Shown one piece after another: positions 11,077 to 22,918 of a stretch of DNA of 64,000 nucleotides; the stretch's first letter is position 1, and each line of letters starts with the position of its first letter. The DNA is taken from the NCBI RefSeq assembly GCF_043290135.1, contig NC_134704.1, positions 11,463,001 to 11,527,000 on the forward strand, in the 5' to 3' direction. A program made the position numbers and the translations under genes. The DNA is from Rhipicephalus microplus (taxonomy: Eukaryota > Arthropoda > Arachnida > Ixodida > Ixodidae). The notes under the pieces are model-generated. The model made no database searches, was not told the DNA's origin, and saw only the letters and a program-made list of their open reading frames with translations.

Positions 11077-13968
11077 CGCTATTTGTGTCGATATGGTCGG
11101 TTAGGTTTGGTAGTGAAAGAAAAACATTTACGAATAAGATCAGTACCTACAAATGTCGCGTAAACATGACAAGTGTTAGTCACATAATTCCTTTAATAAT
11201 TCACATATCCGTTACCTTCCTGTTTCTTTCGTTAAGATCTCTTTGTAAATAATTAACAGCAGGTGTAGTGTTCTGTTATTGAAAATATACTTATATATTT
11301 ATGAGTGTGGTCGAATATGTTATGATATTTTATTAAGCAGCTTCGAAAAGGATACAATCACGCAGAAATATATTTACGCAAGTGAAATCGCAGCACTGCA
11401 ACTTCAACACGAGTTTCAGTACAGCGCTTGTGTTTGCGTCATTGTATGTGTGCATGATTGTGCCTTTTTCTGCGCTGCTACGTAAAAAATCTTGGCACAC
11501 CAACTAGTTCATGAGTACGCATTGAGGAAGGTGTTACACTGCGGTTTTGCGCCAACTGTGCACGGCAACCTTGTTCGTAACTTGGTTCTAGAGAAAGCTG
11601 TGAAGAATCGATTTCTCTGAACAACAAGGCTGACTGCGTATAAATAGTGAAGCTTTCACATATTAGGAGAGGCGCTGAGAAAGGTGCTGATAGACCTAGA
11701 AGGCAAATAAAAAAAACAGTGCCAAGAAAGCTTGAGAGCTGCTACCGAAGGACTCGTTGACAGACCTCCCAGCCCGATATTTTATTCAAGTTCCGCTCGA
11801 CAGACTTCGGCATCCATTCATTCCCGGAGCTTCGAGGAACGAGGAGCAGGCCAAAACAGTCGCATGCCTTTTCCGCGCAAGAATGCAAGAGGCAAATAAG
11901 AATGCCTCCTATAAAAACACAAGAAGCGGGATGGGTGGCTTCTTGCAGAACGAAAGACACTGCTTTTGCTTTTGCCCCCTTAAATGCGTGCAGCGTTGTG
12001 GTAATTGTACGGAGCCCGTTCAAAAGAATCATAATGGGAAAGTAAGATGGAGGTTTTGTTACAATCTGCGCAGAAACGTTTCGCCATCCTTTGACAACAC
12101 GGCAAAATAACAATCATTTCGGTGCCGCTTCGTGCGTCGTTTGATGTTGCTGGGGGAGTATTTTTGCTGTCTTCGCGGATGTTGTGCAGCGAACGAGTGC
12201 GAAAAGCTTTCGCGGGCACTCACTTTCATGGTTGGCTGATGCGAGCGGCAGCTTCTGTAAATCTGCACCGTTCTAGCGACACAGAGCCCAATAGAAGGAG
12301 AAAGAGGTAGGGGGGCGCAGGCAGGGCGACCCCTGTAGCGAAATAGTTTGAGGCAGGCCGGTGGACCTCGAGTGACCTGAGGAGATGGATGCCGCGGCTG
12401 GCGTGTCCGCTGGCCACTTCGTTTGAAATGGATACGCGGTGACAGTGAAATATGAACGGTCCCACGTCGCTTGGCTCTCGGGCTTTATCCGTTCCTTCTT
12501 CGGACGGTCGCTCTCGCGCGATGGAGCAATCGGCTCTTTTGCTTTTTCGATAGGCACCAGCGAGATCTTGTGTTGACCCTCTAAGCGAAACGTTGGTGTG
12601 GTGCAAAAAAGAAGTAGAAAAAGAGTTGTCACATCATTCTATCTCTTTTCACTTTTTTTTTTCGATGTTGTTCTCTCACTGTTTGGTGAAGCGCTTTCAT
12701 CTTTTATATATTACTGGAGCACACTCATGTTTCTTATCTGATCATCTGCGTCAGGAGAAGCGTTTGACTCATTCTTATAAAAAAGGTTTTCACTTTTATT
12801 AATGCGCTGGGGATGTTCGAATGGGTTTTGCTTGGAATTGTTTCGTATTACTAAGCCTCGCACATACCCTGGTCGGAAGTCCACTTTACCTCGTTTGATT
12901 ATTGACCCTCGTTGAGCTACAACAAATATGCAAAGTTACTGTGGCGTGTTACGATGCGCGTGTTAGCATATCAACAGAGAGTACTTGCTTAGAAATTGTC
13001 TCGTAATCTTTCCGGGTTAAAGCGGAAACAATTTCGATGAAGGCTGTCATGATTATCACAGTTTTTTTTGTGTGTTTAAGATCGTTTGACTATGTTCGCT
13101 TTTATTTTCGTTTTTAAATGAACATAATCAGATGTTGGCGCCTGATAACGGTGACCACTACTGCTATTTTTCTACATGAAATGAATAGTTATGGCCTCTT
13201 GAAAGAAGAAAGTATTAAAGGAATATAGAGTTCCCAAACAATTCGATGAAAACCAGGCCTACATGACACTCACTGAGTGCAAGAATTATATATCCGTATA
13301 TAAAATAAACGAACAGAAAATAAGATTCTAATAGTCACCACATCATAACTTACTAATAAACACAAACACAAACGAACATATGCTAACGAGTTATGGGGTC
13401 TTGAAAGCTGTAATAAATAGCCGTACATGCGCTAGTGTTTGTTTTATAATGATTGTTATTATAACGCAGTAATCTAACGTATTCTAAGAAATATATACTG
13501 TCCAGTAACACTGTTCAGTCACTCCTCTTGTGTGTAGCTCTACTGACGCCCTCTTTTGACTTCAGTGATTCGGTCATGCGCTGAGGAGTACCTTCAACAG
13601 TAATAGTTTCACGGGCAAATCTGTAGCTTTCTCCAGATGTGTTGAAGGAACGCATAGTGTTATACATTAGAGTCTAGTGGAAGGTATCTTACGTGTTCAC
13701 AAACTCTGCACCAGAATAATATGCACCCAGGTTTTTTTTTTTACTTTATAAAAAGGTTCTTGTGTAATTAATAGGTGCCCCGTGCTAGACTACGCATTAA
13801 TGTTGCTATAGCGTGGATGACTTTGATCGGCATCAAGAACATCATTCGGCGATCTATCCCAAAAAAATATTGGCAATTGAACTTTTTTTGTGAAGCCAGG
13901 TCTCTCTTATTAGTCCTGTAGTTTATTAGGTTTTGCTTGCTGTACGCTTTTGTAAATACTTGATATAA
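11077..13968. other. Intergenic, no gene recognised; locally GC-rich at 11740-12560
   Basis: Two overlapping antisense frames of about 120 codons span 11742-12113 and two more span 12226-12632. None shows a recognisable domain and their mutual overlap is typical of GC-richer chance frames. 12640-13960 is AT-rich with nothing identifiable. The GC-rich patch could be a promoter/exon region or a GC-rich repeat. Confidence 0.4.
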
Positions 13969-14024
13969 TGAATATAATGAAATGAATATAATGAAATGAA
14001 TATAATGAAATGAATATAATGAAA
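13969..14024 (+). repeat. 14-bp minisatellite, about four copies
   Basis: Four nearly perfect tandem copies of GAATATAATGAAAT, with a partial copy at the left edge. Too short to carry function that can be read. Confidence 0.9.
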
Positions 14025-14130
14025 TTTTTCATTAGATGGACATACTTCTTTGTTGATGATTGCTTACATTGTGAAGAACAAAGCTGAGGTGCCTAAATTA
14101 AAGCATTTCCTTTCACTGCCGCCAGTCCGT

Positions 14131-14216
14131 AATGTGCGTTGTCTGGTGGAGATCGAACCGGGGTTGTTTGCGTGGGAAGCAAATATTATACCACACCGCC
14201 ACGCCTCTGCTTTTGA
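14131..14216 (-). repeat. tRNA-Gly(CCC)-like pseudogene or SINE head
   Basis: Read on the minus strand, GTGGCGGTGTGGTATAATAT resembles a tRNA-Gly D-arm. It is followed by a five-pair anticodon stem TTTGC/GCAAA with loop TTCCCAC (anticodon CCC), then a B box GGTTCGATCTCC. Acceptor-stem halves do not pair and the T stem is damaged, so this is not a functional tRNA gene. It most likely heads a tRNA-Gly-derived SINE. Confidence 0.6.
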
Positions 14217-14219
14217 AAA

Positions 14220-16440
14220 AAGTGAAAATAAGCCACTCTGCTTGCAAATGCAGTGAAATTTGCTTTCATGCATAACAAACACACGCGTCGTGTATACATG
14301 ATTCACAATGTGACATGAAATATTGCTGTAGTGATGCGTAGTACAAGCGTCCATTGCCAACAGATGTCAGAATATGTGCTTATCATAATGACTCCTTTGT
14401 TGAAAGTCGGTACCCCCCTACAAAAGGTACACACGTTACCACACTTATTTTCCTCAAGGCCACGTAGTGGGTGCATAGCAAATTCTAAAAGGTTTCATGC
14501 ACTAAGTATTTGAAGTACGCACTGAGAACAGGATGTCGCTATCGTATATAACTGCTAAGGGTGCCCTAGTTTTTTTTTCTTCCTTCTCTGCTTTGAAGTG
14601 TCGAGATGTGTCAATATTTAGTTTGTGCTTATCCTGGATATATTCATTCTGCACGGCGTTTCCAATTGAGTAGAATGTTGAATGTTCAGAGCTGCTTGGC
14701 GTTCTTCACATAAATTACAGTTTTGTTGTTGTATCATTCAATCTTTCGCCCCTGTGGTGAAAGAATGCACTGTGCACACTCAGCTGCTTGTGTGAAGACA
14801 CATTTCACTTTCTTGATACACTGAATATTATTACCAAGGCATCAGCTATGTTTTCCTCTCATGCTCTTGCGTAGCTACGACTTCCGTCATATATGTGTAC
14901 ACTATCTTTGTTCATCTGCAAAACTCCACCTTTGTATGCATGTGTTTTAGGACTGTCCAAACTGTTTTTTTATATATGCCCACTTAGAAGGGGTGATATT
15001 TTTATCGAGGTGTGGGATGGGGGGAGTTTATAGATACACACACACAACTTAGCACTAATGCTGACGGGTTATATTATTATACACTAGTTGCTTCACTATC
15101 TGAAATTGGTCACGCACAGTGCAACAAATTTTGTTGAAACATTTGTATGCTTTAAGCGGAAAGGGGTATCGATGATGAGTTTTTCCTTTATGACGTGGTC
15201 ATGACCACGGTCTCAGCTAGCTTCAAAAAACTATTATCTTTTAATTTGGCCTGCTGCTTTGCCTACTTCAATTGGGATTTTGTTCTTATAGCAAAATGCT
15301 CATAAATTAACAGCCTAACATTTTAGAACATTTCGTAGAGCAAACTTAGGCTTCACACTGTTTCTTTGTGTCCTTTTTCTCTATTTTTCTGTTACCAGGT
15401 TTCCAACGGCCGTTTCCTTATTTCTAGCCTGAGCATGCTTACTTTTCCAGTGCTCTCTCTAAAGTGTAGGGCTTTATTTAGGTAATGCCCGAAAATACAC
15501 CCGTGTGAATACTTTGAAATATAAATACATGCTCAGTCGTTTCGTTATCTTTTCCATGGCGAGAACATTGTTCTGCTTTCCGCAAGCTCGCTTTATAACT
15601 TCGCCTACTGTGGCATCCCGTCCTCGCTTTCAAAACAGAACGCGTAAGATTCCGTTTTAAAACAGTAAAGCACTTTTTCCAAACCACAAAGAAAAGAACG
15701 GTAAAAAGTATCCGGCGTTACCTAGTGACTAAAACATTAGCGCGAAAGCAACGCATGACACATAGGAAAAACGACGCACACAAGACCTTCTGCACTGTGC
15801 AGTCTGGGGCCTGGGATTACGAAAGCGACTCCGTCTCTGATTTTGCCAAGTCATCTCAAGGCGGGCACCTTTAGTAACACATCATGCTAACAACACAAAT
15901 AAATAAAATAAAAAAAAGAAAATTTATATCTATTAGTGCGTCGGCACACTGCATATTCTGGATATCCAAACCTCTTAAAAAGTCATCTTGTGGTAAGTTG
16001 TTGCTATTACTGTTTATTGAATAATGACATCATTGCGAAAGCGATCGTCATAAGAATGACTATTTTAGTTATGGAAATAAAAATCTAGCCCCTAAGACAG
16101 GTCAAGTAAGAGCTTCCTTGCGCAGCAAACAAACGTCTGGAAGTTTTATAATCAACGTAGTATTCCTCGTTTTTCGGCTTCCCTGAAGGCTTCGAAGTAT
16201 CTGCACTACCACGTGCAGTAATTCAGAGAAAAAACTTTCCGGGTGATACCATACGTTTTCATGACCACGCGGTGTTTAGAAATAAACCGTACTCTTGCTA
16301 ATCAAACCATTTCTTGAAATCATGTATATGCATTACCTGATGATACCATGTGGAACCCATCAAATATCTATAAAACTTGTTGAATACCTAAATGTTTCAA
16401 CATATGTATTGTACAACCCGTAAAAGCGAAACGATACACC
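14220..16440. other. Intergenic, no gene recognised
   Basis: AT-rich sequence with short frames only. A G-run patch at 14985-15035 (GAAGGGGTGATATTTTTATC ... GGATGGGGGGAG) vaguely resembles the G-rich repeat-like patch near 7415. Nothing else could be assigned. Confidence 0.4.
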
Positions 16441-16450
16441 AACCAAGAAC

Positions 16451-16800
16451 AGTGAACATTTTGCCGACGTTTCGGCTCGCCATGCGGTGGCCTTGTTCAA
16501 AGTCAGCTTGATTGATTGATTTGTGGGGTTTAACGTCCCAAATCCCCCATATAATTATAAAAGACGCCGTAGTGGAGGGCTCCGGAAATTTCGACCACCT
16601 GGGGTACTTTAACAGGCACCCAAATCTGAGTACACTGGCCTGCAGCATTTCCGCCTCCATCGGAAATGCAGCCGCCGCAGCCGGGATTTGATCCCGCGAC
16701 CTGCGGGTCAGCAGCCGAGTACCTTAGCCACTAGACCACCGTGACGGGGCAAAAAGTCAGCTCGTGAACAAAGGCTAAGTAGCCGAGACGTCAGTGAACT
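16451..16800. mobile_element. Fold-back element interrupted by a SINE
   Basis: Left of the SINE the DNA reads GCCGACGTTTCGGCTCGCC...CCTTGTTCA. Right of it reads GTGAACAAAGGCTAAGTAG then CCGAGACGTCAGTGAAC, which is an imperfect inverted copy. Before the SINE landed, the two arms (about 45-55 bp each) would have formed a short fold-back unit. I recall such CCGAAACGTCGG fold-backs as common in animal genomes, but cannot verify that here. Confidence 0.5.
16509..16750 (-). mobile_element. Ruka-like SINE, full length, nested
   Basis: Full reverse-oriented copy from the (ATTG)n tail (TTGATTGATTGATTTGTGG) through all body blocks to the tRNA head ending at the GGTGACGGGGC region. It is flanked by the 10-bp direct repeat AAAGTCAGCT (16499-16508 and 16753-16762), showing insertion into the loop of the fold-back element. 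Confidence 0.92.
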
Positions 16801-16814
16801 GTAAGCGTTTCTCA

Positions 16815-18267
16815 GAGATGGCCTTAAAAACAGCTAAAACTTGATAAAAAGGCTACACACAATGCACGAACTGTTAAAAGGTGAAAAAAGAAAGCCTGTA
16901 TTTATGTGCAAAAACTTTGTTATATTATAAACTGCACAACTACTGAAAACCACTCATTTCGCAGACTCTTCCTTCGCTGGCTGTTCTTGCTCCGTCTCTC
17001 GTATTTCCCGCACTTTTTTGGTCTGATCTTCTGTGCACACATACACGCACGCAGACACAAACACGCATGCGCAACACACACTTACGCGCACTGATGGTTC
17101 CACAAATTAGGAATGTGTGATCTTTCGCTTCGCCACTCGGGGAAACTTTGTGTCGAACGTCCTAAAGCCACGAATGCACAAAGTGTCGCGTTGTGCCTCT
17201 TGCATTCAAACCAGCAGAGTGCAGTAATAAAACGGGGCTGCCTCCCTTGTCCCGACACGGCGCATTGGGAGGCTCGCCGATCACAGCTGCCTATAAACAA
17301 AGTGGAGGGCCTCTTCATGTGGCCAATGAACACTCGCTCGACATAACACATTCGCACAAAAGAAAAGGAATAAAACAGAACTTGAAAGATGTGGAACAGT
17401 CGCGTGCACAGCATTTTGTTACTTTAGGTCACTTTATCTTTGTTTGTTTACAATATGCCTTCACCGGCCAGACGGATTGCCTTCATACTTCGAATTTTAC
17501 TATGTTACAACCTGTTATATCACATCTTTTACATGCTTTTTGTTTCGTTGACTTTCTTTGATTTTCTTACTCAGAATTAGTGCCTGGTGCATGTGACATA
17601 TTACTTTTACGATTAGGTTTCTTTCAAGTAAATAAAGCACAAAATGTTGCCCCTATGCATTTGCCATCATGTGCACGTGTTCGTCCTCGTGCACTTGTCA
17701 CGTGTTTCTCGTCATACCGTCGACTTGCGAACCAAACATAAGTCACACACTACTTGCTAACTTCATGTGAACTTGGTTTTCTATTTAGAGCCAAGGCAAA
17801 TATGACACGTGCACACATTAAACACTCGCTTTTCTTTATGCACCCTTCTAGCCGAAGTGGTTTTCTTCGACCATTGCAATTACTTTCTCTCATACAGCAA
17901 CATCTCACATTACCATATATGAGGCGAGATAGTTGGCTACTTGCTAAAACGTTTTGTAATACAGTAATTCTACGGTGCGTTCACATTTCAAATATTTTTT
18001 GTTCGGCTAAATGCTGTTAAAGTAAATGTTCGTTTCATATTAAACTTTTTTACGCAGAAGGTCTCACTAAGGCGTCAAAATTCAACAAAATAATGCAGAT
18101 ATGTCGACTAAGCCGTTGCAGAGGCGCGAACTTGAAGAACCCAGCCTGATTGTGAAGTGTCTTCTCACCTCGTAACTAATAACAGCACGTATAAATTTTG
18201 TAAGGTTGGCTTTGTTACAAAAAGGGTATATCAGCAACAGAGCACGCTTTCAAGGAGACAATCACGA
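16815..18267. other. Intergenic, no gene recognised
   Basis: Includes a (CA)-rich patch (17035-17080) and a GC-richer segment at 17100-17340 with a TATA-like CCTATAAACAAAG at 17290-17302. Frames on both strands there reach 110-122 codons without any domain. A promoter or GC-rich repeat is possible but unproven. Confidence 0.35.
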
Positions 18268-18502
18268 GTGATGATGATCTGTGGTTTAACGTCCCAAAAT
18301 CACCACATGATTATGAGTGACGCCGTAATGGAGGGCTCCGAAAATTTCTACCACCTCGGCCTCTTTAACGTGCACCCAAAGCTGAGTTCACGGATCTACC
18401 GCATTTTTGCCTCCATAGAAAATGCAGCTGCCGCAGCCGGGATTTAATCCCGCGACCTACGGGTCAGCAGCTGAGTACATTAGCCACTAGACCACAACGA
18501 TG
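18268..18502 (-). mobile_element. Ruka-like SINE, near full length
   Basis: Reverse copy with GTGGTTTAACGTCCCAAAAT, the CGCCGTAATGGAGGGCTCCG block, TCTTTAACGTGCACCC, and a tRNA head ending TAGCCACTAGACCAC. The tail side has drifted to GATGATGATC. No clear target duplication. Confidence 0.9.
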
Positions 18503-19117
18503 GAGCTTAATTATTAGTGTACATTCTGATATGAAGCATCAATGACAACAAAAGACCAAGTGTTCGAATGAAACTGCCCTTTAAAATATTTTAATTGAAG
18601 AGTGGCCAACTTTTGTGCACACTAAGTGAGTCTAAGTGAGCAAGTGATGTTATTTGCAATTAACTCCTCTTATGAGAGACAAATCTTATGTATTCATCCC
18701 CTACCTTCGCGTCGTGGTGCATGAGGTCAGGTATCCTCTTTTTATAAGCAAGTAATCTAATCTTTAGTCATCTACCATGTACTTTAATTCACACTCAACC
18801 AAGTAATCTAATTTATAATCGTGTAACCAAGAATGATTGCAAAGTATTTAAACTTCTTTGTGTTGATGTATCGCTGCCACCCTCCAGTGTACAAACACGA
18901 CGAAAACACAAACCAAGAGCAACGGCGCGGTGTGTTCTACCTTGCCTACATCCTGATGAGGCACTGGCGGGTTGCAATAATGTATGTGCATTGAGCAAGT
19001 CCTGAGTGAACACATGAGGGAGCATCCGAAGTAACTGACAAATCAGAGTTACCGTAGACGAAAGTCTCAAATGAAACTCCGGCTTTTTTCGGGGAACTTG
19101 ACTGAATCGGCCACCTT
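18503..19117. other. Intergenic, no gene recognised
   Basis: Contains AT-rich DNA with repeated AAGTAATCTAAT words at 18752 and 18802. No gene recognised. Confidence 0.4.
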
Positions 19118-19129
19118 ATGATTACCTTA

Positions 19130-19430
19130 TGATTAGAGAACAAACGGGGGTTAAGGATATCATAGCTGAAATCAAGAAGAAGAAATGGACATGGGCAGGG
19201 CATGTAGTGCGTAGACAGGATAACCGCTGGTCATTAAGGGTAACTGACTGGATTCCCAGAGAAGGGAAGCGGGTTAGGGGGAGACAGAAGGTTAGGTGGG
19301 CAGATGAGATTAAGAAGTTTGCGGGTATAAATTGGCAGCAGCAAGCACAGGACCAGGTTAACTGGCGGAACATGGGAGAGGCCTTTGTCCTGCAGTGGAC
19401 GTAGTCAGGCTGATGATGATGATGATGATG
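19130..19430 (+). mobile_element. 5'-truncated RTE-like LINE insertion
   Basis: A 91-codon frame (19129-19404) gives the extreme C-terminus of an RTE-clade ORF2: KKWTWAGHVVRRQDNRW, then RGRQKVRWADEIKKF, then WRNMGEAFVLQWT and stop. After a short 3' UTR it ends in (TGA)n at 19411-19433. Such short simple-sequence tails are typical of RTE elements. The segment is bounded by the 12-bp direct repeat ATGATTACCTTA (19118-19129 and 19431-19442), so the whole insertion, including its 5' truncation point, is defined. It is about 300 bp of a normally 3-4 kb element and is dead. Confidence 0.85.
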
Positions 19431-19589
19431 ATGATTACCTTAGGAAAGGTGATCAATCAGGTGCTTTGTGTGATGAAGTTTCCGTGCATGTGTTATCAAG
19501 ACGAAAGCCATTTATGCCTCATAAAATGCGAAAGTTGGGTGTCGGCGCTGGCGGCGTTCGCTTCGAAAAGGATGATAAAAAAATCACAT

Positions 19590-19780
19590 GATAACGTCTA
19601 CATGACTTCATGATGTCAAATATTGCCGAAAATTGTGACATCATGAAGTGACTATGATGGCAACAATGGAACGTCATATTATGGCGTCATCTGGGATCGT
19701 CGCTTGCTTAAAGGTGGGCTTATCATGGAGGTAGTGCAAAACGAAGTTTGCCGCGGAACGTTTTCAGAGGACGCTGTCGG
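19590..19780. repeat. Possible second copy of the GACGTCA-rich dispersed repeat
   Basis: Words such as ATGACTTCATGATGTCA, TTGTGACATCATGAAGTGAC and ATGGCGTCATC are followed by GGAGGTAGTGCAAAACG, as in the copy near 7900-8230. Alignment would be required to confirm. Confidence 0.3.
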
Positions 19781-20299
19781 GCAGGCACCAACAGAAAAGG
19801 AGGAGATGCATAGTTTTTGTCTTCTAGTCATCTTGGGTGAATGAATAGAGAGGCTTGTGAGTTTTTGTTTAGAGGTTTTCCCTAGCCTATCATATTGTGA
19901 TCGTATAGTTTATTTGGGAGATCGAATAACAGATGCTTCAGGGCTGTATTATTGCATGACCAGGTTAAATAGATGAAATTTACCAATAAGCCAGCTGTGC
20001 GACAAGAGTCACAGCTGCGTGGTTTTCAAAATCACTGCGGATGTCTTGAGGCTTTCCCAAGAAACGAAGAATATGAAGTTTTTTATTTTTACAGTGATTT
20101 TCACAGCACTACAAAGGCCAAGATAAGGCGAAGCCGCACAAATCACGATAGATGGCTCTATGTCCCCTCGTTCGTGTGTCTTTATTGACCGCGAGGGCCT
20201 ACACTAGAGAGGCCAGTACTACGATCGTTTTGACGTCACAGATAGGGTGAGTAGTTGCAGAATACGGCAACTTTGCTTTCGTGACACCACTTGCGTCTT

Positions 20300-21190
20300 C
20301 CCCCCATGGCTGCACCAGTTATCATGTTATCGCTTGATTCTCCGCACTCATGAGGATGAACGTTCTCGAAGACTTCCCAAACCTGAACGAGCTGGCCCAT
20401 GATCGTGCGTGAGAACTTACGCGCCACGATGGTCTGGAGGCTACGGAGGGGCAGGGAGGGACTCAGCAGATTTGATTGATATGTGGGGTTTAACGTCCCA
20501 AAACCACCGTACGATTATGAGAGACGCCGTTGTGGAGGGCTCCGGAAATTTCGACCACCTGAGGTTCTTTAACCTGCACCCAAATCTGAGCACATGGGCC
20601 TACGACATTTCCGCCTCCATCGGAAATGCAGCCGCCACAGCCGGGATTCGAGCCCGCAACCTGCGGGTCAGCAGCCGAGTACCTTAGCCACTAGACCACC
20701 ACGACGGGGCGGACTCAGCAGAACGATGTACTACTCACATTCAATGAAATAACCACGCATTACCAACTTGGCACAAGAATCTATACTCTTCCTCAGGCGA
20801 AGCTCAGCAGAGCACTGTCAGCTACCTTGAGAATGCTACAGACGGGATCTTTCCAGTCGAGGGGATTCCTAAGTAAAAGATACGTGGACGTTGACCCCAG
20901 CTGCCCTTACTGCATTGAAACCTTCTGCTCTATGGCTCACATGCTCTGACGATTTCGCGCGCTGCCTAACAACCTTCCATCAAGCGAAGCCGAACGGGAG
21001 GAGGCCATAAGAAGTATGGAACTCAGCAGGCAAATCCAGGCAGTTCAGAAGGCCCAGGAACGGATAAAGCGTCACGGCGTTCTGTCCTCTACGTGGGCGC
21101 GGCCAGTGGTTACAACGGCTCTCCTAGAGGGTCCTGCAGTAACTCTTTCGGTTCTGTCCGTCCCAGTGGGCGCTGCAGAGCACCCGTAAT
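20300..21190 (+). pseudogene. C-terminal part of a CR1/Jockey-like LINE ORF2, split by a SINE
   Basis: With the SINE (20471-20710) and one copy of its target duplication ignored, one frame reads across the junction. Before it come LEDFPNLNELAHDRA and then EATEGQGGTQQ; after it come LLTFNEITTHYQLG, PQAKLSRALSATLRMLQTGS and DPSCPYCIETFCSMAHML. The C-x2-C...H pattern near the end is the terminal cysteine/histidine motif seen in several arthropod LINE ORF2 proteins, and the part before is the end of the RNase H region. There are stop codons (after HDRA, after AHML), so it is a decayed fragment. The 5' limit is a guess. Confidence 0.65.
20471..20710 (-). mobile_element. Ruka-like SINE, full length, nested in a LINE
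   Basis: Well-preserved reverse copy with all blocks (TTTAACGTCCCAAAACCACC, GGAAATTTCGACCACCTGAG, tRNA head ending CCACCACGACGGGGC). Flanked by a perfect 12-bp direct repeat GGACTCAGCAGA (20459-20470, 20711-20722) that lies inside the LINE reading frame. The copy is therefore younger than the LINE. Confidence 0.95.
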
Positions 21191-21495
21191 CATGATGCAT
21201 TAAGTAGTTCGGCAGAAATCCACAGTATGGGTGATTTTTTACGAAAGCTAAGATATGTCACTAAGGTGAAAGTATGTGCACTACACAGCAACTCCAAGCA
21301 ATTCTGATGTTTTTTTATGTATTACCAAGCACATATCATCATATTGCTTATTGTCAAATACTCGTAGCTGTCTTGCTATCTTCAGAGAAATAAAAATAAT
21401 AGTTTCCGTGACAAAGTAAAGAGTCGAGCAGTATTCTCGGCTCCTTGCTGTGTGTGGTGTGCAATGTGCATATTCATTTTTTTCTCTCTACTTTG
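21191..21495. other. Probable LINE 3' flank, nothing further recognised
   Basis: AT-rich sequence after the LINE coding remains; could contain its 3' UTR. No other signal. Confidence 0.3.
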
Positions 21496-21595
21496 CTCCT
21501 TTATTCCCCTCTCCCCATGTGTGGATAGAAAGCTAAAAGTAGTCAAGTTAGCCTCACTGTCTTTTATACACTCTTTCTCTCTTTCTTGCTCATAA
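21496..21595 (+). repeat. C/T-rich dispersed repeat with GTAGTCAAG...TTAGCCTC core
   Basis: CCCCTCTCCCC, then a GTAGTCAAGTTAGCCTC-like middle, then TTTCTCTCTTTCTTGC. The stretches at 26037-26105 and 56220-56298 (GTAGTAAACCGGGCGTGCGT...TTAACCTCTCGG) and the reverse one at 44234-44370 follow the same plan. I read these as four members of one repeat family. Confidence 0.4.
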
Positions 21596-21599
21596 TATT

Positions 21600-22918
21600 T
21601 TTATACATTCGTGCTGTTTGACGTAAAAGAAAAAATAAGTATATACATATACGCAAGATTGATAATAAGCCATCTAGACAGTTCCGTGGGTGACAGCTCC
21701 CCCAGGAAGGGGATGCCTTTCACTCGTTCGCTGTCTTTTCTGAAGTGCGGCTATGACGGCTTCCTCAGGCGACAGCGTCAGCGACCGCGGCTGGCCATAA
21801 CGTCCAGCGGACGGCGGTGACAGCAAGCGAAGATGTGAGAGCAAGCAAAAAATCTGTCGCGTATTTGTTCTGACAAACGAACTGCTCTCGGTATTTGCCC
21901 ACCTGAGTTGTTTGTCTTGGCACCTAGATGCCGGCCTGACGCTCTCGGGCCTCTTGGACTCAGCGCACTTCGACCACTTCCATCCAGTGGCAAAAAAACA
22001 TTTTAAGTATTTATTTGTTCCATCCTTATGACGTATATATGGACGTTTTTTTTTTGAGGATCCTTCCACAAGCTATAAATGGCGGAAGAGGATGATTTCC
22101 TTCTAGGCCTGTTGTGCCCCTGGAGAGGCCTTACCACTCACAATATTTGTTATTTTTCGCTGGTTTCATTTTTATTCGTTGTTCAAAAGTTGTATGTGGA
22201 CTTTTGTAAGTACCATCCTCTAATGAAACTTAGAGACTAAGTTTTTTGTTTGAAAAATAAATGCACATACTGCTTCTCTAACTTTATACAAAACTCTTAA
22301 AGGTGTCGTTAGGTTATTTACTTTGTTAGTTGACACTTTTTTTCTTTTTAAGGCAAATGAGAACTGCTACGGTGGCCTTGTCGCTATATAACCCCCCAGC
22401 CAGCGCAGAATGCTGAATGTGGTACTTGTGGGTTTTGCTTTCTGTAGTTCGTGATCCTCAGACTTCAGTTAAAACTCCAAAAAGCTTCGACACCTTTTTT
22501 AGATCCATTACCATTTGGATTGGTATTGCTAGTTAACATGATTGTCATTGTCTTTGAGTTGACGTTTAATTTCACACTAGAAGAAAAGCTCTTCCGGTTA
22601 TCTGCACTTCTTTTTATTGTGCCTGACGACTGTAGCCGATGTGGTAACATCTGCTCTACACACGTCACGGCGTGTTACGAAGTTCCCAGTGAGACTTACT
22701 TGGTCGTTTACCACGCCACTTTGATATTGTCTAATGACGGGGTTGCGATTAGGTTTCTTCGCTATAACATGACATAATGCTCGGGAGAGGATTACCATTA
22801 AAACATTGGACAATAAAAATACCCTTAACAAAGCGAAAACGGGAAATTTTATTGCCAAACCAGAGTGCTCACTTTATGAAAGAAAAAAAAAATCAAGGTA
22901 ATTTTGCACTAGTGGTGC
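21600..22918. other. Intergenic; GC-richer patch at 21690-21990
   Basis: 21690-21990 is CpG-richer with open frames of 131 and 71 codons on the minus strand, including arginine-rich peptides, but no domain. 22080-22918 is AT-rich with nothing recognised. Confidence 0.35.

Noticed and set aside
14131..14216. Functional tRNA-Gly gene
   Set aside because: Acceptor stem does not pair and T stem is broken despite a good anticodon arm.
18157..18447. Open frames running through SINE copies (also at 6011, 20409, 10737, 44806 and others)
   Set aside because: The peptides recur because the SINE recurs; they translate non-coding SINE body, often antisense.
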